From Franconibacter helveticus LMG 23732 (GTDB lineage: Bacteria; Pseudomonadota; Gammaproteobacteria; Enterobacterales; Enterobacteriaceae), in contig NZ_AWFX01000045.1 of assembly GCF_000463115.2 (NCBI RefSeq), forward strand, positions 310,001-374,000: DNA of 64,000 nucleotides, written 5' to 3'. A model generated the notes under the pieces. The model made no database searches, had not been told where the DNA came from, and saw only the letters and a program-made list of their open reading frames with translations. Within the stretch, counting starts at the first letter, position 1; each line of letters begins with the position of its first letter. Shown piece by piece: positions 47,265 through 57,543 of this stretch. Position numbers and translations under genes: made by a program.

Positions 47265-49751
47265 CTACGCTTTTTCAAGCTTCACGGCGCATTTTTTGAA
47301 GTCCGTCTCTTTAGAGAGCGGGTCGGTGGCGTCGAGCGTCAGGGCGTTAACCAGCTGCGCAGCGTCGAAAAACGGCATAAAGACCAGCCCCTGGGGCGGG
47401 CGGTTGCGGCCCCGGGTTTCAACAATCGATGTCACTTTCCCCCGCCGGGAGATAACGTTCACTTTATCGCCGCGCTTAAGCCCCCGCGCTTTGGCATCCA
47501 GCGGATGAATAAAAAGCACCGCTTCAGGGAAAGCCCGGTGCAGCTCTGGCACGCGGCGAGTCATGCTGCCGGTGTGCCAGTGCTCCAGCACGCGGCCCGT
47601 GGAGAGCCACAGGTCATAGGTTTTATCCGGCGATTCCGCCGCCGGTTCATACGGGAGCGCGAAGATAACCGCTTTGCCGTCCGGCTTGCCGTAAAAGCTG
47701 AAACCCTCGCCGCTTTTCACGTAAGGATCGTGACCCTCGCTGTAGCGCCAGCGGGTTTCCTGACCATTAACCACCGGCCAGCGCAAGCCGCGCGCCTTGT
47801 GGTAATCATCAAACGGCGCGAGATCGTGACCATGTCCGCGTCCGAAGCTGGCGTACTCCTCAAACAGCCCTTTTTGCAGGTAAAAACCGCATTCGCGGGA
47901 TTCATCGTTGAGTTGATCTTCGGCTAATTCGCTCAGGGGGAAGCGGCTTACCGCCGGGCTTGCAAACAGCACCTCGTACAACGTTTTGCCGCGATGCTCC
48001 GGCTTTTGCGCCAGCAACGCTTCACTCCATACCTCTTCGGTTTTGAAACGCTTCGCAAAATTCACCAGTTGCCAGAGATCGGATTTCGCCTCGCCCGGCG
48101 CGCTCACCTGCTGGCGCCAGAACTGCGTGCGGCGTTCGGCGTTGCCGTAAGCGCCCTCTTTTTCCACCCACATGGCGGTGGGGAGGATCAGATCCGCCGC
48201 CAGCGCGCTCACGGTCGGGTAAGGATCGGAAACGATCACGAAGTTGCGCGGATCGCGCCATCCAGGCAGCCTTTCCTCGTTGATGTTCGCCCCGGCCTGC
48301 ATATTGTTGTTGCACATCACCCAATAGACATTGAGCTTGCCATCTTTTAGCGCCCGGTCCTGGGCCACGGCATGCAAGCCAACCTTCGCCGGGATAGTTC
48401 CCGCAGGCAGGTTCCATTTTTGTTCGGCGATTTCGCGATGTTTATCGTTGGTTACCACCATGTCGGCGGGCAGACGGTGCGAGAAGGTGCCCACTTCGCG
48501 CGCCGTGCCGCAGGCGGAGGGCTGGCCGGTGAGCGAGAATGGCCCGCAGCCGGGTTTCGAAATTTTGCCGGTCAGCAAATGCAGGTTGTAGCAAAGGTTA
48601 TTGGCCCACACGCCGCGGCTGTGCTGGTTAAACCCCATGGTCCAGTAAGAGATAACTTTTTTATCAGGGTCGGCGTAGAGCTTCGCGAGCGCTTCGAGTT
48701 GATCTTCCGGCACGCCGCTCAGGGCGCTGGTTTTCTCCAGCGTGTAGTCCGAAACGAACGCTTTGTACTCTTCAAAACTCATCGGTTCGGCGGCGTCGGA
48801 GCCGGGGTTTTTCGCCGCTTGTTCCAGCGGATGGGTGGGACGAAGACCGTAGCCGATATCGGTAGCGCCGCGTTTGAAATTCACATGCTGGCTGAGAAAG
48901 CTTTTATCCACCGCCTCATTCTGGATGATGTAATTGGCGATGTAGTTAAGAATGGCGAGATCGGTTTGCGGCGTGAACACCATGCCGTTATCTGCCAGCT
49001 CGAAACTGCGGTGCTCGAAGGTGGAGAGCACCGAAACGTTGACGCTTTCGTCAGAGAGGCGACGGTTAGCAATGCGCGACCAGAGGATCGGATGCATCTC
49101 CGCCATGTTGGAGCCCCACAGCACAAAGGCGTCCGCCTGCTCAATATCGTCATAGCAGCCCATCGGCTCATCCATGCCGAAGGTGCGCATAAAGCCGACA
49201 ACCGCTGAAGCCATACAGTGACGGGCGTTCGGGTCGATGTTATTTGTCCGAAAGCCCGCTTTGAACAGCTTCGCTGCGGCGTATCCTTCCCACACCGTCC
49301 ACTGGCCGGAACCGAACATGCCGACGGACTCTGGTCCCTTCTCTTTCAGCGCAGCTTTGAATTTTTCTTCCATGACATCGAAGGCCTGCGCCCAGCTCAC
49401 CGGCGTAAATTCGCCCTCTTTGTCGAACCGCCCTTCTTTCATGCGCAGCAACGGCTGCGTCAGGCGATCCTTGCCGTACATAATTTTGGGCAGGAAATAG
49501 CCTTTTACGCAGCTAAGGCCGCGGTTGACCGGCGCATCCGGATCTCCCTGGCTTGCCACCACTTTGCCGTTTTGCGTGCCGACCAGCACGCCGCAGCCGG
49601 TGCCGCAAAAGCGGCAGGGCGCTTTGTCCCATTTGATAATTTGCGACTCGCTCGCCGCCGTCCGGGCGAGAGAAGGTAAGCTGATGCCCGCCGCAGCAGC
49701 GGCCGCGGCGACGGCGTTAGCTTTCATAAAGCTACGACGACTGAGTTTCAT
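47265..49751 (-). CDS. napA: Periplasmic nitrate reductase, catalytic subunit NapA
   Basis: Molybdopterin enzyme reducing nitrate to nitrite. The 828-residue precursor has a twin-arginine signal (SRRSFMKA), exported folded by Tat. The [4Fe-4S] cysteines lie in [10 protein letters not shown] and GLSCVKGYF (near residues 46-85); the molybdenum cysteine lies in [10 protein letters not shown]-terminal molybdopterin-binding segments such as [13 protein letters not shown] are intact. The ATG overlaps the napD stop (ATGA), coupling it to its chaperone. Confidence 0.97.
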   Translation of the reverse strand: MKLSRRSFMKANAVAAAAAAAGISLPSLARTAASESQIIKWDKAPCRFCGTGCGVLVGTQNGKVVASQGDPDAPVNRGLSCVKGYFLPKIMYGKDRLTQPLLRMKEGRFDKEGEFTPVSWAQAFDVMEEKFKAALKEKGPESVGMFGSGQWTVWEGYAAAKLFKAGFRTNNIDPNARHCMASAVVGFMRTFGMDEPMGCYDDIEQADAFVLWGSNMAEMHPILWSRIANRRLSDESVNVSVLSTFEHRSFELADNGMVFTPQTDLAILNYIANYIIQNEAVDKSFLSQHVNFKRGATDIGYGLRPTHPLEQAAKNPGSDAAEPMSFEEYKAFVSDYTLEKTSALSGVPEDQLEALAKLYADPDKKVISYWTMGFNQHSRGVWANNLCYNLHLLTGKISKPGCGPFSLTGQPSACGTAREVGTFSHRLPADMVVTNDKHREIAEQKWNLPAGTIPAKVGLHAVAQDRALKDGKLNVYWVMCNNNMQAGANINEERLPGWRDPRNFVIVSDPYPTVSALAADLILPTAMWVEKEGAYGNAERRTQFWRQQVSAPGEAKSDLWQLVNFAKRFKTEEVWSEALLAQKPEHRGKTLYEVLFASPAVSRFPLSELAEDQLNDESRECGFYLQKGLFEEYASFGRGHGHDLAPFDDYHKARGLRWPVVNGQETRWRYSEGHDPYVKSGEGFSFYGKPDGKAVIFALPYEPAAESPDKTYDLWLSTGRVLEHWHTGSMTRRVPELHRAFPEAVLFIHPLDAKARGLKRGDKVNVISRRGKVTSIVETRGRNRPPQGLVFMPFFDAAQLVNALTLDATDPLSKETDFKKCAVKLEKA

Positions 49752-50008
49752 GCTGTTTCCTCACAGGCTTCCTGCTGGTGATAAACCAGCGACACCGCCA
49801 GCACGCCTTGCAGCTGACGCGCCGACTCAATACTGGCGAATAGCGCCGCGCTGTCGGCGGCCTCCATGACAACAACTAATTTGCCCCTGGACCCATCCTG
49901 CGCCGCTACCTCGCAGCCAGGCAGCGCGCTAAGGTAGTGCGCCACGCGCCCGACATCGCCCGGGCGGGCCTGAACCAGCAAGCCGCAAACGTGCCATTCA
50001 GCGTTCAT
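49748..50008 (-). CDS. napD: NapD, Tat-signal chaperone of NapA
   Basis: Small cytoplasmic protein that binds the NapA signal peptide until the cofactor is inserted. The 86-residue protein starts [18 protein letters not shown] and has the ferredoxin-like pattern of NapD. It overlaps napF by 11 bp and napA by 4 bp. Confidence 0.93.
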   Translation of the reverse strand: MNAEWHVCGLLVQARPGDVGRVAHYLSALPGCEVAAQDGSRGKLVVVMEAADSAALFASIESARQLQGVLAVSLVYHQQEACEETA

Positions 50009-50480
50009 CTGTTCTCTCCAGGCGTAATGCCGACACGGGACAGGCGCGCAGACATTCGCCGCAGGTAGTGCAGTGTTCGGGCGCGATGTGCGGTATAGCG
50101 ACGCCTGTCGCCAGCGGTGAAAAACGGATCGCCCGCGTGTCGCAGGCGTCCTGGCAACAGCGGCACTCTACGCGTTGCAGGGCAAGGCAATGCGCGTCAA
50201 GCGCGAGCTTAAGCCGCCAGGGTGCGGCGCGCTGTTGTGTAAAGATGGGCTGCGGGCAGGCATCGGCGCAGGCATAGCAAAAGGTGCAGCCAGCGCGGGT
50301 GAAATCGATCTGCGGAAAACCGCCTTCGCCTGTGCGCAGCACGCTGGTTTCGCATGCATCCAGACAAGCGCCGCAACGGCTGCATAACTCGATGAAATGG
50401 CTCTCCGCGCCGCTCCAGGGCGGACGGATCGCCAGCGCTTTTCGACCGGTCAGCAAACCGCGTCTCGACATTTCAACCAT
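49998..50480 (-). CDS. napF: Iron-sulfur protein NapF
   Basis: Cytoplasmic ferredoxin-type protein with a role in NapA maturation. The 160-residue protein has clusters of cysteines: CSRCGACLDAC, CTFCYACADAC, CRCCQDAC and CTTCGECLRAC, enough for about four [4Fe-4S] centres. The start MVEMSRRG has AGGG at good spacing; SRRGLLTGR matches the E. coli N-terminus. It is the first gene of the nap operon. Confidence 0.93.
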   Translation of the reverse strand: MVEMSRRGLLTGRKALAIRPPWSGAESHFIELCSRCGACLDACETSVLRTGEGGFPQIDFTRAGCTFCYACADACPQPIFTQQRAAPWRLKLALDAHCLALQRVECRCCQDACDTRAIRFSPLATGVAIPHIAPEHCTTCGECLRACPVSALRLERTDER

Positions 50481-50560
50481 TGTTTTCCCTGCTTGCGCTG
50501 CGACAGAGGCCGCTGAACTGATTATCCCCGCTTTTTATGCGGCTTTTTTTATGAGGCGTA

Positions 50561-50566
50561 ACATTA
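50561..50566 (-). promoter_or_regulatory. Putative napF promoter (-10 element)
   Basis: TAATGT on the minus strand, placed so that the NarP-type site is centred about 44 bp upstream of the expected start of transcription, the spacing known from E. coli napF. Confidence 0.5.
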
Positions 50567-50589
50567 AGTTACGCAAAGGTAGCCAGGCA

Positions 50590-50605
50590 TCCCCCTTTAG
50601 GGGTA
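50590..50605. promoter_or_regulatory. NarP/NarL 7-2-7 binding site of the napF promoter
   Basis: On the minus strand TACCCCT-AA-AGGGGGA: the first heptamer fits the consensus TACYYMT fully and the second fits its complement at 6 of 7 positions, with the 2-bp spacing preferred by NarP. Confidence 0.72.
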
Positions 50606-50610
50606 AATGA

Positions 50611-50624
50611 CGATGCAGGATCAA
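50611..50624 (-). promoter_or_regulatory. Possible FNR half-site upstream of napF
   Basis: TTGAT is a perfect FNR half-site on the minus strand, but the partner half is absent. The centre lies exactly 20 bp upstream of the NarP-type site, as in E. coli napF. Weak. Confidence 0.3.
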
Positions 50625-50825
50625 GGTTGTGGCGAGCCAGCCGCCAGTCACCCTTTTCAGAACGGGATAACGCGCTGCTGTAGACAAGACGGCCCGGCAA
50701 ATCCGCCCTGTTCGTGACAGACCGCAATGATTAGGTGAATAAACGGCGCCACGTTTAGCTGGCGCATTTTCCCCGGCATCGCTTTCTGGTAGGTTGCGCG
50801 CACGCTAACTCTGAGGAAACAAAAG

Positions 50826-52556
50826 GTGATTGTTAAACGCCCGGTCTCAGCAAGCCTGGCCCGCGCCTTTTTATGCATTATTTTGCTTTCGCTGCTGTCC
50901 ACAGGCGTGGCGCTGCTTACGCTCGCCAGCAGCCTGCGCGACGCCGAAGCGGTGAATATCGCAGGCTCATTGCGCATGCAAAGCTACCGCCTTGGATATG
51001 ATTTACAGACGAACGATCCGCAGTTGGCCGCTCACCGCCAGCTCTACGCCCAGACGCTCGACTCCCCCGTTTTCCAGCTGTTGCGCCACCGCTGGGTGCC
51101 TGCGCAGGTGCAGGAAAGCTACCGCCTGCTGCATGCGCGCTGGCGTGAAATGGATATGCGCCTGGCGCATGGCGATACCGACTGGTACCGGCAAAACATC
51201 GCCAGCTATGTCACGCAAATCGACAGCTTCGTTCTGGCTTTGCAGCATTACGCCGAGCGTAAGATGCTGCTGGTGGTCGCTATCTGCCTGCTTGGCTTCG
51301 TGGCGATATTACTGCTGGTCTTTTTTACCCTGCGCCGCATTAACCAACAGGTGGCGGCGCCGCTTAGCGCGCTGGTCGAGGCCAGCCGCCGCATTGAACA
51401 AGGGCGTTTCGACCACGCGCCGCTGGATACGCGCCTGCCGAATGAAATCGGTCTGCTGGGACGCTCTTTCACCCGCATGTCGGGCGAGCTGCGAAAGCTT
51501 TATCGTTCGCTTGAAGAGAGCGTGGCGGAAAAAACCGTTAGTTTGCAGGAAGCAAACCGCATGCTGGAGGTGTTATTTCGCTGCTCGCAAGCGCTAAGCG
51601 TCGACGCTATCGATCGCCGCTGCTTTCGCCATATTTTGCAGATTGTCCGTGAGCATGAGCCGGTAACCAGCATAACGCTGTCGGTGGGTGAAAACGGCTT
51701 TTTGCAGGAAGGCGAGCCGCAGGCCGGCGCGCCCTGGCAAACGCTGCCTGTCACGATGCAGGAAACCACGCTCGGCGAGCTGCGCTGGCAGGGAAAGCGT
51801 GCGGAAAAACCGTCGTTGCAGCTCATGCAGAGCGTCGCGAACATGCTGGGACGGGGGCTTTACTTTAACCAGGCGCAGAAGCATACCCAGCAGCTGTTGT
51901 TGATGGAGGAGCGCGCCACTATCGCCCGCGAACTGCACGACTCGCTGGCGCAGGTGCTCTCTTATCTGCGTATTCAACTTACGTTGCTGCGGCGCGCCGT
52001 GCCAGCGCAAGACCAGACCGCGCAGCAAATCATCGATGATTTCTCGCGCGCGCTGAAAGACGCTTACCAGCAGCTGCGCGAACTGCTGGCAACGTTTCGC
52101 CTGACTCTGCAACAGGCGGATCTCCCCGCTGCGCTGGAAGAGATGATTGAACCATTGCGCGCGCAAACAACGGCGGCTATTCGGCTTGACTGCCGTATGT
52201 CCGGGCTGGCGCTGGACGCCCAGCAGCAGGTTCATCTGCTGCAAATAATCCGCGAGGCGGTGCTGAACGCCATTAAACATGCGAACGCCAGGGCGATTTC
52301 AGTGAGCTGCGTCAGCGCGCCGGAGGGGCATCATGCGGTATATATTCACGACGATGGCTGCGGTATCGACAGCCTGAAAGAGCCTGAGGGGCACTACGGG
52401 CTCAATATTATGCAGGAGCGCGCCGAAAGATTGGGCGGCACGCTCGCTATAAGCCGTCCGGCGACAGGCGGCACGCAGGTAAGCGTGCATTTTACTTCGC
52501 TCGCCGGCGTTCAACAGGCAGGGAGGCCTCATAACGATAATGCAGATAACAATTAA
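50826..52556 (+). CDS. narQ: Nitrate/nitrite sensor histidine kinase NarQ
   Basis: Membrane sensor that phosphorylates NarP (and NarL) on nitrate or nitrite. It starts with GTG after GAGGAAAC and has 576 residues. Order: first membrane helix (about 12-35), periplasmic domain opening with the nitrate-binding P-box DAEAVNIAGSLRMQSYRLG, second helix (about 147-167), HAMP, a GAF-like signalling linker, then the HisKA_3 histidine in ERATIARELHDSLAQVLSYL and the ATPase motifs (EAVLNAIKHANA, DDGCGI, GHYGLNIMQERA). The N-terminal 60 residues are nearly those of E. coli NarQ. narP follows 16 bp downstream. Confidence 0.95.
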   Translation: MIVKRPVSASLARAFLCIILLSLLSTGVALLTLASSLRDAEAVNIAGSLRMQSYRLGYDLQTNDPQLAAHRQLYAQTLDSPVFQLLRHRWVPAQVQESYRLLHARWREMDMRLAHGDTDWYRQNIASYVTQIDSFVLALQHYAERKMLLVVAICLLGFVAILLLVFFTLRRINQQVAAPLSALVEASRRIEQGRFDHAPLDTRLPNEIGLLGRSFTRMSGELRKLYRSLEESVAEKTVSLQEANRMLEVLFRCSQALSVDAIDRRCFRHILQIVREHEPVTSITLSVGENGFLQEGEPQAGAPWQTLPVTMQETTLGELRWQGKRAEKPSLQLMQSVANMLGRGLYFNQAQKHTQQLLLMEERATIARELHDSLAQVLSYLRIQLTLLRRAVPAQDQTAQQIIDDFSRALKDAYQQLRELLATFRLTLQQADLPAALEEMIEPLRAQTTAAIRLDCRMSGLALDAQQQVHLLQIIREAVLNAIKHANARAISVSCVSAPEGHHAVYIHDDGCGIDSLKEPEGHYGLNIMQERAERLGGTLAISRPATGGTQVSVHFTSLAGVQQAGRPHNDNADNN

Positions 52557-52572
52557 TACCCTGGAGCACGCA

Positions 52573-53217
52573 ATGTCAGAAAAACCAACCTGTCAGGTGC
52601 TGATCGTCGACGACCATCCGCTGATGCGCAGGGGGATCCGGCAACTGCTGGAAACCGACGACTATTTCAGCGTCATTGGCGAGGCCAGCAGCGGCGCGGA
52701 AGCCATCGGCCTTGCGAGCCGCCTGTCGCCCGACATTATCCTGCTGGATCTCAATATGAAGGGATTAAGCGGGCTGGATACCCTTAACGGCCTGCGGCGC
52801 GACGGCGTGAGCGCGCGCATCATCGTGCTCACCGTTTCAGACGCGCGCAGCGATATTTTCGCGCTGATTGACGCAGGCGCGGACGGCTATTTGCTTAAAG
52901 ACAGCGACCCGGAAACGTTGCTTGACGCCATTCGCCATAGCGCGGTTCACGGCGCAGCCTTCAGCGAACAGGTGCGCCAGTATCTTGCCCAGCGTAACGA
53001 TAAAATCAGAAGCGACGATCCTTTCTTGCTGCTGACCGAGCGGGAGCTTGATGTCTTGCAGGAAGTGGCGCGCGGGCTGTCAAATAAGCAGGTTGCCGCC
53101 ACGTTGCATATTTCCGAAGAGACGGTGAAGGTGCATATCCGTAATCTGCTGCGTAAACTTAACGTGCGCTCGCGTGTGGCGGCCACCGTACTGTTTTTAA
53201 ACGCCCGTATGCTGTAA
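52573..53217 (+). CDS. narP: Nitrate/nitrite response regulator NarP
   Basis: DNA-binding regulator activated by NarQ. I chose MSEKPTCQVLIVDD, preceded by GGAG, giving 214 residues. The receiver domain has IVDDHPL, the phosphorylated aspartate D59 in LLDLNMKG and LLKDSDPE. The C-terminal LuxR-type helix-turn-helix is LTERELDVLQEVARGLSN to VRSRVAATVLFL. It resembles NarP more than NarL (DLNMKGLSGLDTLNGLRRDG). In E. coli narP lies with the ccm genes, far from narQ; here they are an operon. Confidence 0.94.
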   Translation: MSEKPTCQVLIVDDHPLMRRGIRQLLETDDYFSVIGEASSGAEAIGLASRLSPDIILLDLNMKGLSGLDTLNGLRRDGVSARIIVLTVSDARSDIFALIDAGADGYLLKDSDPETLLDAIRHSAVHGAAFSEQVRQYLAQRNDKIRSDDPFLLLTERELDVLQEVARGLSNKQVAATLHISEETVKVHIRNLLRKLNVRSRVAATVLFLNARML

Positions 53218-53266
53218 GCAGGTGCAGGCTGACATCAGCCTGCAAAAACCGCATGATAATTTACAC

Positions 53267-53280
53267 TTTCTCCTCAATTT
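53267..53280 (+). promoter_or_regulatory. Candidate BaeR box upstream of acrD
   Basis: TTTCTCCTCAATTT matches the core of the BaeR-box consensus (11 of 18 positions over the wider site). acrD is BaeSR-controlled in E. coli. Located about 90 bp before the acrD ATG. Confidence 0.35.
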
Positions 53281-53365
53281 CTCCACGTTTGACCCGTCGC
53301 TTAACGCTACAGTGATTGCGGCTACCAATAATAACGATGCGAAGTATTAAGAGGTCCTGATCCTG

Positions 53366-56300
53366 ATGGCGAATTTTTTTATCGATCGCCCCATTTTCGC
53401 CTGGGTGCTGGCGATCCTGCTTTGTCTTACGGGCACGCTGGCCATTATGTCTTTACCTGTCGAACAATATCCGGAGCTGGCGCCGCCCAACGTTCGCATC
53501 ACGGCTAACTACCCCGGCGCTTCCGCCCAAACGCTGGAAAACACCGTCACCCAGGTTATTGAGCAGAATATGACGGGGCTCGATAACCTGATGTATATGT
53601 TCTCGCAGAGCAGCAGCACGGGCCAGGTTACCGTGACGCTGAGCTTTCTTGCCGGCACTGACCCGGATGAAGCCGTGCAGCAAGTACAAAACCAGCTGCA
53701 ATCTGCGCTGCGTAAACTCCCTCAGGCGGTGCAAAACCAGGGGGTGACGGTGCGTAAAACGGGCGATACCAATATTCTCACCATCGCGTTTGTTTCCACC
53801 GACGGCAGCATGGATAAACAGGATATCGCTGACTATGTGGCGAGTAATATTCAGGACCCGCTTAGCCGCGTAAACGGCGTTGGCGATATTGACGCCTACG
53901 GTTCGCAGTACTCTATGCGCATCTGGCTCGACCCAAATAAGCTCACCAGCTTTCAGCTCACCACCCAGGATGTGGTCAGCGCGATTGAATCGCAAAACAG
54001 CCAGATAGCCGTCGGCCAGCTTGGCGGCACGCCTTCCGTGGATAACCAGGCGCTTAACGCCACCATTAACGCGCAATCTTTGCTGCAAACGCCGCAGCAG
54101 TTTCGCGATATTACGCTGCGTGTAAACCAGGATGGGTCGACCGTCACGCTGGGCCAGGTGGCGACGGTAGAGATGGGTGCGGAAAAGTATGACTATCTGA
54201 GCCGCTATAACGGCAACCCGGCTTCCGGGCTGGGGGTCAAGCTGGCATCAGGCGCCAACGAAATGGCGACGGCGAAGCTGGTTCTGGAGCGCCTCGACGA
54301 ACTGGCGAACTATTTTCCGCACGGGCTGGAATATAAAGTCGCCTATGAGACCACCTCGTTCGTTAAAGCTTCTATTATCGACGTTGTCAAAACGCTGCTG
54401 GAAGCGATCCTGCTGGTTTTCCTGGTGATGTATCTCTTCTTGCAAAACTTTCGCGCCACGCTTATCCCCACCATCGCCGTGCCGGTGGTGTTAATGGGCA
54501 CCTTTTCTGTGCTTTACGCGTTTGGCTATAGCATTAACACGCTTACGATGTTCGCCATGGTGCTGGCGATAGGCTTGCTGGTGGACGACGCCATCGTGGT
54601 GGTGGAAAACGTCGAACGCATCATGAGTGAAGAAGGGCTGTCGCCGCGTGAAGCGACCCGGAAATCCATGGGTCAGATCCAGGGAGCGCTGGTCGGCATC
54701 GCCATGGTTCTTTCAGCGGTATTTATCCCCATGGCGTTCTTTGGCGGCACCACCGGCGCTATCTATCGCCAGTTTTCCATCACCATTGTTTCGGCGATGG
54801 TGCTTTCGGTGCTGGTGGCGATGATCCTCACCCCTGCCCTGTGCGCCACGCTTCTCAAGCCGCTGCATAAAGGCGAACAGCATGGTCAGCGCGGCTTTTT
54901 CGGCTGGTTTAACCGCGTATTCAACCGCAACGCCGACCGTTACGAAAAAGGCGTGGCGAAGATCCTTCACCGCAGCCTGCGCTGGGTTTTGATCTACGGA
55001 TTGCTGCTGGTGGGTATGGTGGTGCTCTTTTTACGCCTGCCGACCTCGTTTTTGCCGCAGGAAGACCGGGGAATGTTCATTACTTCCGTCCAGTTGCCAA
55101 GCGGCTCCACTCAGCAGCAGACGCTGAAAGTGGTGCAGAAGGTAGAGCACTATTTTTTCACGAAAGAGAAAGAGAATGTCACTTCGGTGTTCGCGACCGT
55201 GGGTTCAGGCCCCGGCGGCAACGGCCAGAACGTGGCGCGTATGTTTATCCGCCTGAAAGACTGGGAAGCCCGCGACCCGGACACCGGCAGCGCGGACGCT
55301 ATTATTGAACGCGCCACAAAAGCTTTCCGCAGCATTAACGAAGCGCGCGTATTCGCCAACAGCCCGCCCGCTATTAGCGGCCTCGGCAGCTCCGCAGGTT
55401 TTGATATGGAGTTGCAGGATCATGCCGGCGCAGGCCACGACGCATTAATGCAAGCCCGCGATCAACTGCTGGAGATGGCCGGAAAGAACCCGCAGCTCAC
55501 CCGCGTACGCCACAACGGCCTGGACGACAGCCCACAGTTGCAGATTGATATCGATCAGCGCAAAGCGCAGGCGCTCGGCGTCGCTATCGACGATATTAAC
55601 GACACGCTGCAAACCGCCTGGGGTTCAAGCTACGTCAACGACTTTATGGATCGCGGGCGCGTGAAAAAAGTGTATGTGCAGTCTGAGGCGAAATTCCGCA
55701 TGCTGCCGTCCGATATTAACCAGTGGTATGTGCGCAACAGCGAAGGCGGCATGGTGCCCTTCTCCGCCTTTGCCACCTCGCGCTGGGAAACGGGCTCGCC
55801 GCGCCTTGAACGCTACAACGGCTATTCGGCGCTGGAGATTGTCGGCGAAGCCGCCCCCGGCGTCAGCACGGGTACGGCGATGGAGATCATGGAAAATCTG
55901 GTGCGCCAACTGCCGGGCGGTTTTGGTTTAGAGTGGACGGCCATGTCTTATCAGGAACGTCTCTCCGGCGCGCAGGCGCCTGCCCTGTATGCCATTTCGC
56001 TGCTGGTGGTTTTTCTGTGCCTCGCAGCCTTGTATGAAAGCTGGTCGGTGCCTTTCTCCGTCATGCTGGTGGTGCCGCTCGGGGTCATTGGCGCACTGCT
56101 CGCCACCTGGATGCGCGGGCTTGAGAACGACGTCTATTTCCAGGTAGGGCTACTGACGGTAATAGGTCTTTCGGCGAAAAACGCCATTCTGATAGTGGAA
56201 TTCGCCAATGAAATGAACAGCAAAGGGCAAGAGTTGCTTTCCGCCACGCTTGAGGCGTGTCGCCAGCGTCTGCGCCCTATTTTGATGACCTCGCTGGCGT

Positions 56301-56482
56301 TTATTTTTGGCGTGTTGCCGATGGCCACCAGCAGCGGCGCGGGGTCGGCGAGCCAGCATGCGGTAGGTACTGGCGTAATGGGCGGGATGATTTCCGCCAC
56401 CGTGCTGGCTATCTTCTTCGTTCCGCTGTTCTTTGTGCTGGTGCGTCGACGCTTTCCGTTGCGCCCGGCCCACGATGCGTAA
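53366..56482 (+). CDS. acrD: RND multidrug efflux transporter AcrD
   Basis: Inner-membrane proton antiporter exporting aminoglycosides, bile salts and other amphiphiles with AcrA and TolC. The 1038-residue protein has 12 membrane helices with two large periplasmic loops. The proton-relay aspartates are the pair in [18 protein letters not shown] (about 407-408), and a lysine lies in [17 protein letters not shown]. The N-terminus [17 protein letters not shown] is AcrD-like. It is monocistronic with a strong terminator. Confidence 0.96.
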   Translation: MANFFIDRPIFAWVLAILLCLTGTLAIMSLPVEQYPELAPPNVRITANYPGASAQTLENTVTQVIEQNMTGLDNLMYMFSQSSSTGQVTVTLSFLAGTDPDEAVQQVQNQLQSALRKLPQAVQNQGVTVRKTGDTNILTIAFVSTDGSMDKQDIADYVASNIQDPLSRVNGVGDIDAYGSQYSMRIWLDPNKLTSFQLTTQDVVSAIESQNSQIAVGQLGGTPSVDNQALNATINAQSLLQTPQQFRDITLRVNQDGSTVTLGQVATVEMGAEKYDYLSRYNGNPASGLGVKLASGANEMATAKLVLERLDELANYFPHGLEYKVAYETTSFVKASIIDVVKTLLEAILLVFLVMYLFLQNFRATLIPTIAVPVVLMGTFSVLYAFGYSINTLTMFAMVLAIGLLVDDAIVVVENVERIMSEEGLSPREATRKSMGQIQGALVGIAMVLSAVFIPMAFFGGTTGAIYRQFSITIVSAMVLSVLVAMILTPALCATLLKPLHKGEQHGQRGFFGWFNRVFNRNADRYEKGVAKILHRSLRWVLIYGLLLVGMVVLFLRLPTSFLPQEDRGMFITSVQLPSGSTQQQTLKVVQKVEHYFFTKEKENVTSVFATVGSGPGGNGQNVARMFIRLKDWEARDPDTGSADAIIERATKAFRSINEARVFANSPPAISGLGSSAGFDMELQDHAGAGHDALMQARDQLLEMAGKNPQLTRVRHNGLDDSPQLQIDIDQRKAQALGVAIDDINDTLQTAWGSSYVNDFMDRGRVKKVYVQSEAKFRMLPSDINQWYVRNSEGGMVPFSAFATSRWETGSPRLERYNGYSALEIVGEAAPGVSTGTAMEIMENLVRQLPGGFGLEWTAMSYQERLSGAQAPALYAISLLVVFLCLAALYESWSVPFSVMLVVPLGVIGALLATWMRGLENDVYFQVGLLTVIGLSAKNAILIVEFANEMNSKGQELLSATLEACRQRLRPILMTSLAFIFGVLPMATSSGAGSASQHAVGTGVMGGMISATVLAIFFVPLFFVLVRRRFPLRPAHDA

Positions 56483-56488
56483 GGCAAT

Positions 56489-56518
56489 AAAAAGGCGACC
56501 TTTTCGGGTCGCCTTTTC
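56489..56518 (+). terminator. Terminator of acrD
   Basis: AAAAGGCGACC/GGTCGCCTTTT stem with loop TTTTC, 7 nt after the acrD stop. Confidence 0.93.
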
Positions 56519-56592
56519 TGTCGGTTTTTTTATGGCGATAACGTCGCCATTATTATTCTGTAATTTTACGTGCTTATTGCATTCGCTGGATG

Positions 56593-56652
56593 TTATTTAC
56601 GAAGCATAGCTTCAATAAAATCTTTCCAGTTCCCCAGTTCGTGTTCAATCAT
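56593..56652 (-). CDS. ypfM: Microprotein YpfM, 19 residues
   Basis: The reading frame encodes MIEHELGNWKDFIEAMLRK, two substitutions from E. coli YpfM as I recall it (R4H, V15A). An AGAGG ribosome-binding site precedes the ATG. It is amphipathic, with charged ends and an aromatic centre. It lies between acrD and yffB as in E. coli, opposite to both. Function unknown to me. Confidence 0.93.
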   Translation of the reverse strand: MIEHELGNWKDFIEAMLRK

Positions 56653-57182
56653 AACAACCTCTCTTATTATTGTTGCTATATTACAAAATCTGCCGCTGCG
56701 TGTGAAGAGAATTTAATCAATCGCTTTGATTACTCCTGCTGATGATTCGCCGCCCTGAACCTACTATGCCTAATATCGCTGTGGCATAATGTGACGCTTA
56801 GCAATATTCAGCAACATTTACCCGTTGCGCTACAGCCGTTGTCCGCTCTGGGATGACGCGTAAATCCTGCCAAAAAATGAAACCTAAGCCGGTTTATGAA
56901 GACGCTTCTTCATTACCTGCTTAATAAGCAACTTTATTAATTTATTTGAAACTTACTTAGCAACCTGATTAATTCTGAAATTTAATTTAAGGCATTACTG
57001 ATAAGCCTGGTGGGGGAATGAACCACTGACAAGATGAGATTTTATTCAATTTGTATCAAGGTGGTTATATTTGTTACACGGCTTCGCCCAAATTGCGTTA
57101 TATTTAGCGTGCTATGGTTTATTTTGGTATTTGTTCTAATTATTTGTTTAAGTAGCACCCATAAAGACAAAAGGATTCATGC
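56653..57182. other. AT-rich 530-bp intergenic region upstream of yffB
   Basis: No protein-coding gene is evident. The stretch 56880-57180 is much richer in AT than the rest of the window, with many TTAAT/AATTA runs. It should hold the ypfM promoter and the promoter of yffB-dapE-ypfN. Horizontal silencing (H-NS) or a small RNA are possible but not shown. Confidence 0.6.
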
Positions 57183-57542
57183 ATGACGATTATGTACGGC
57201 ATAAAAAACTGCGATACCATCAAAAAAGCGCGCCGCTGGCTGGAAGCTCATCAGCTTGACTATCGTTTTCATGACTACCGCGCCGACGGGATTGATGCAG
57301 CGTTGTTGCATAAATTTATCGACGAGCTGGGCTGGGAAGCGCTGCTTAATACGCGCGGCACTACGTGGCGCAAGCTTGATGAATCGCGCCGCGCCGCAGT
57401 GACAGATGCCAACGCCGCTGCCGAACTGATGCTGGAAATGCCATCAATTATAAAACGACCGTTGCTCTGCGCGCCCGGTAAGCCTATGCTGCTGGGTTTC
57501 AGCGAATCCACCTATCAGCAGTATTTCAATGAGGTCCAGTAA
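57183..57542 (+). CDS. yffB: ArsC/Spx-family thioredoxin-fold protein YffB
   Basis: A 119-residue protein with the arsenate-reductase-like fold and active-site cysteine in [16 protein letters not shown]. The family includes glutathione-using reductases; YffB is not the plasmid-type arsenate reductase and its role is unclear. It precedes dapE with stop and start only 1 bp apart, as in E. coli. Confidence 0.92.
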   Translation: MTIMYGIKNCDTIKKARRWLEAHQLDYRFHDYRADGIDAALLHKFIDELGWEALLNTRGTTWRKLDESRRAAVTDANAAAELMLEMPSIIKRPLLCAPGKPMLLGFSESTYQQYFNEVQ

Positions 57543-57543
57543 T

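Larger units (their letters stand above)
50481..50825. other. 345-bp divergent control region of napF and narQ
   Basis: No gene is evident. It contains the NarP-type site, the napF -10 and a single FNR-like half-site, listed separately. Near 50527-50548 is a small CCGC/GCGG hairpin with T7. The side toward narQ shows no clear promoter to me. Confidence 0.6.

Noticed and set aside
50527-50548. Small CCGC/GCGG hairpin with T7 upstream of napF as a terminator
   Set aside because: It points in the plus direction where no gene precedes it, and the stem has only 4 bp.
53224-53243. Hairpin after narP as a rho-independent terminator
   Set aside because: The stem is perfect, but an A-tract, not a T-tract, follows on the plus strand.
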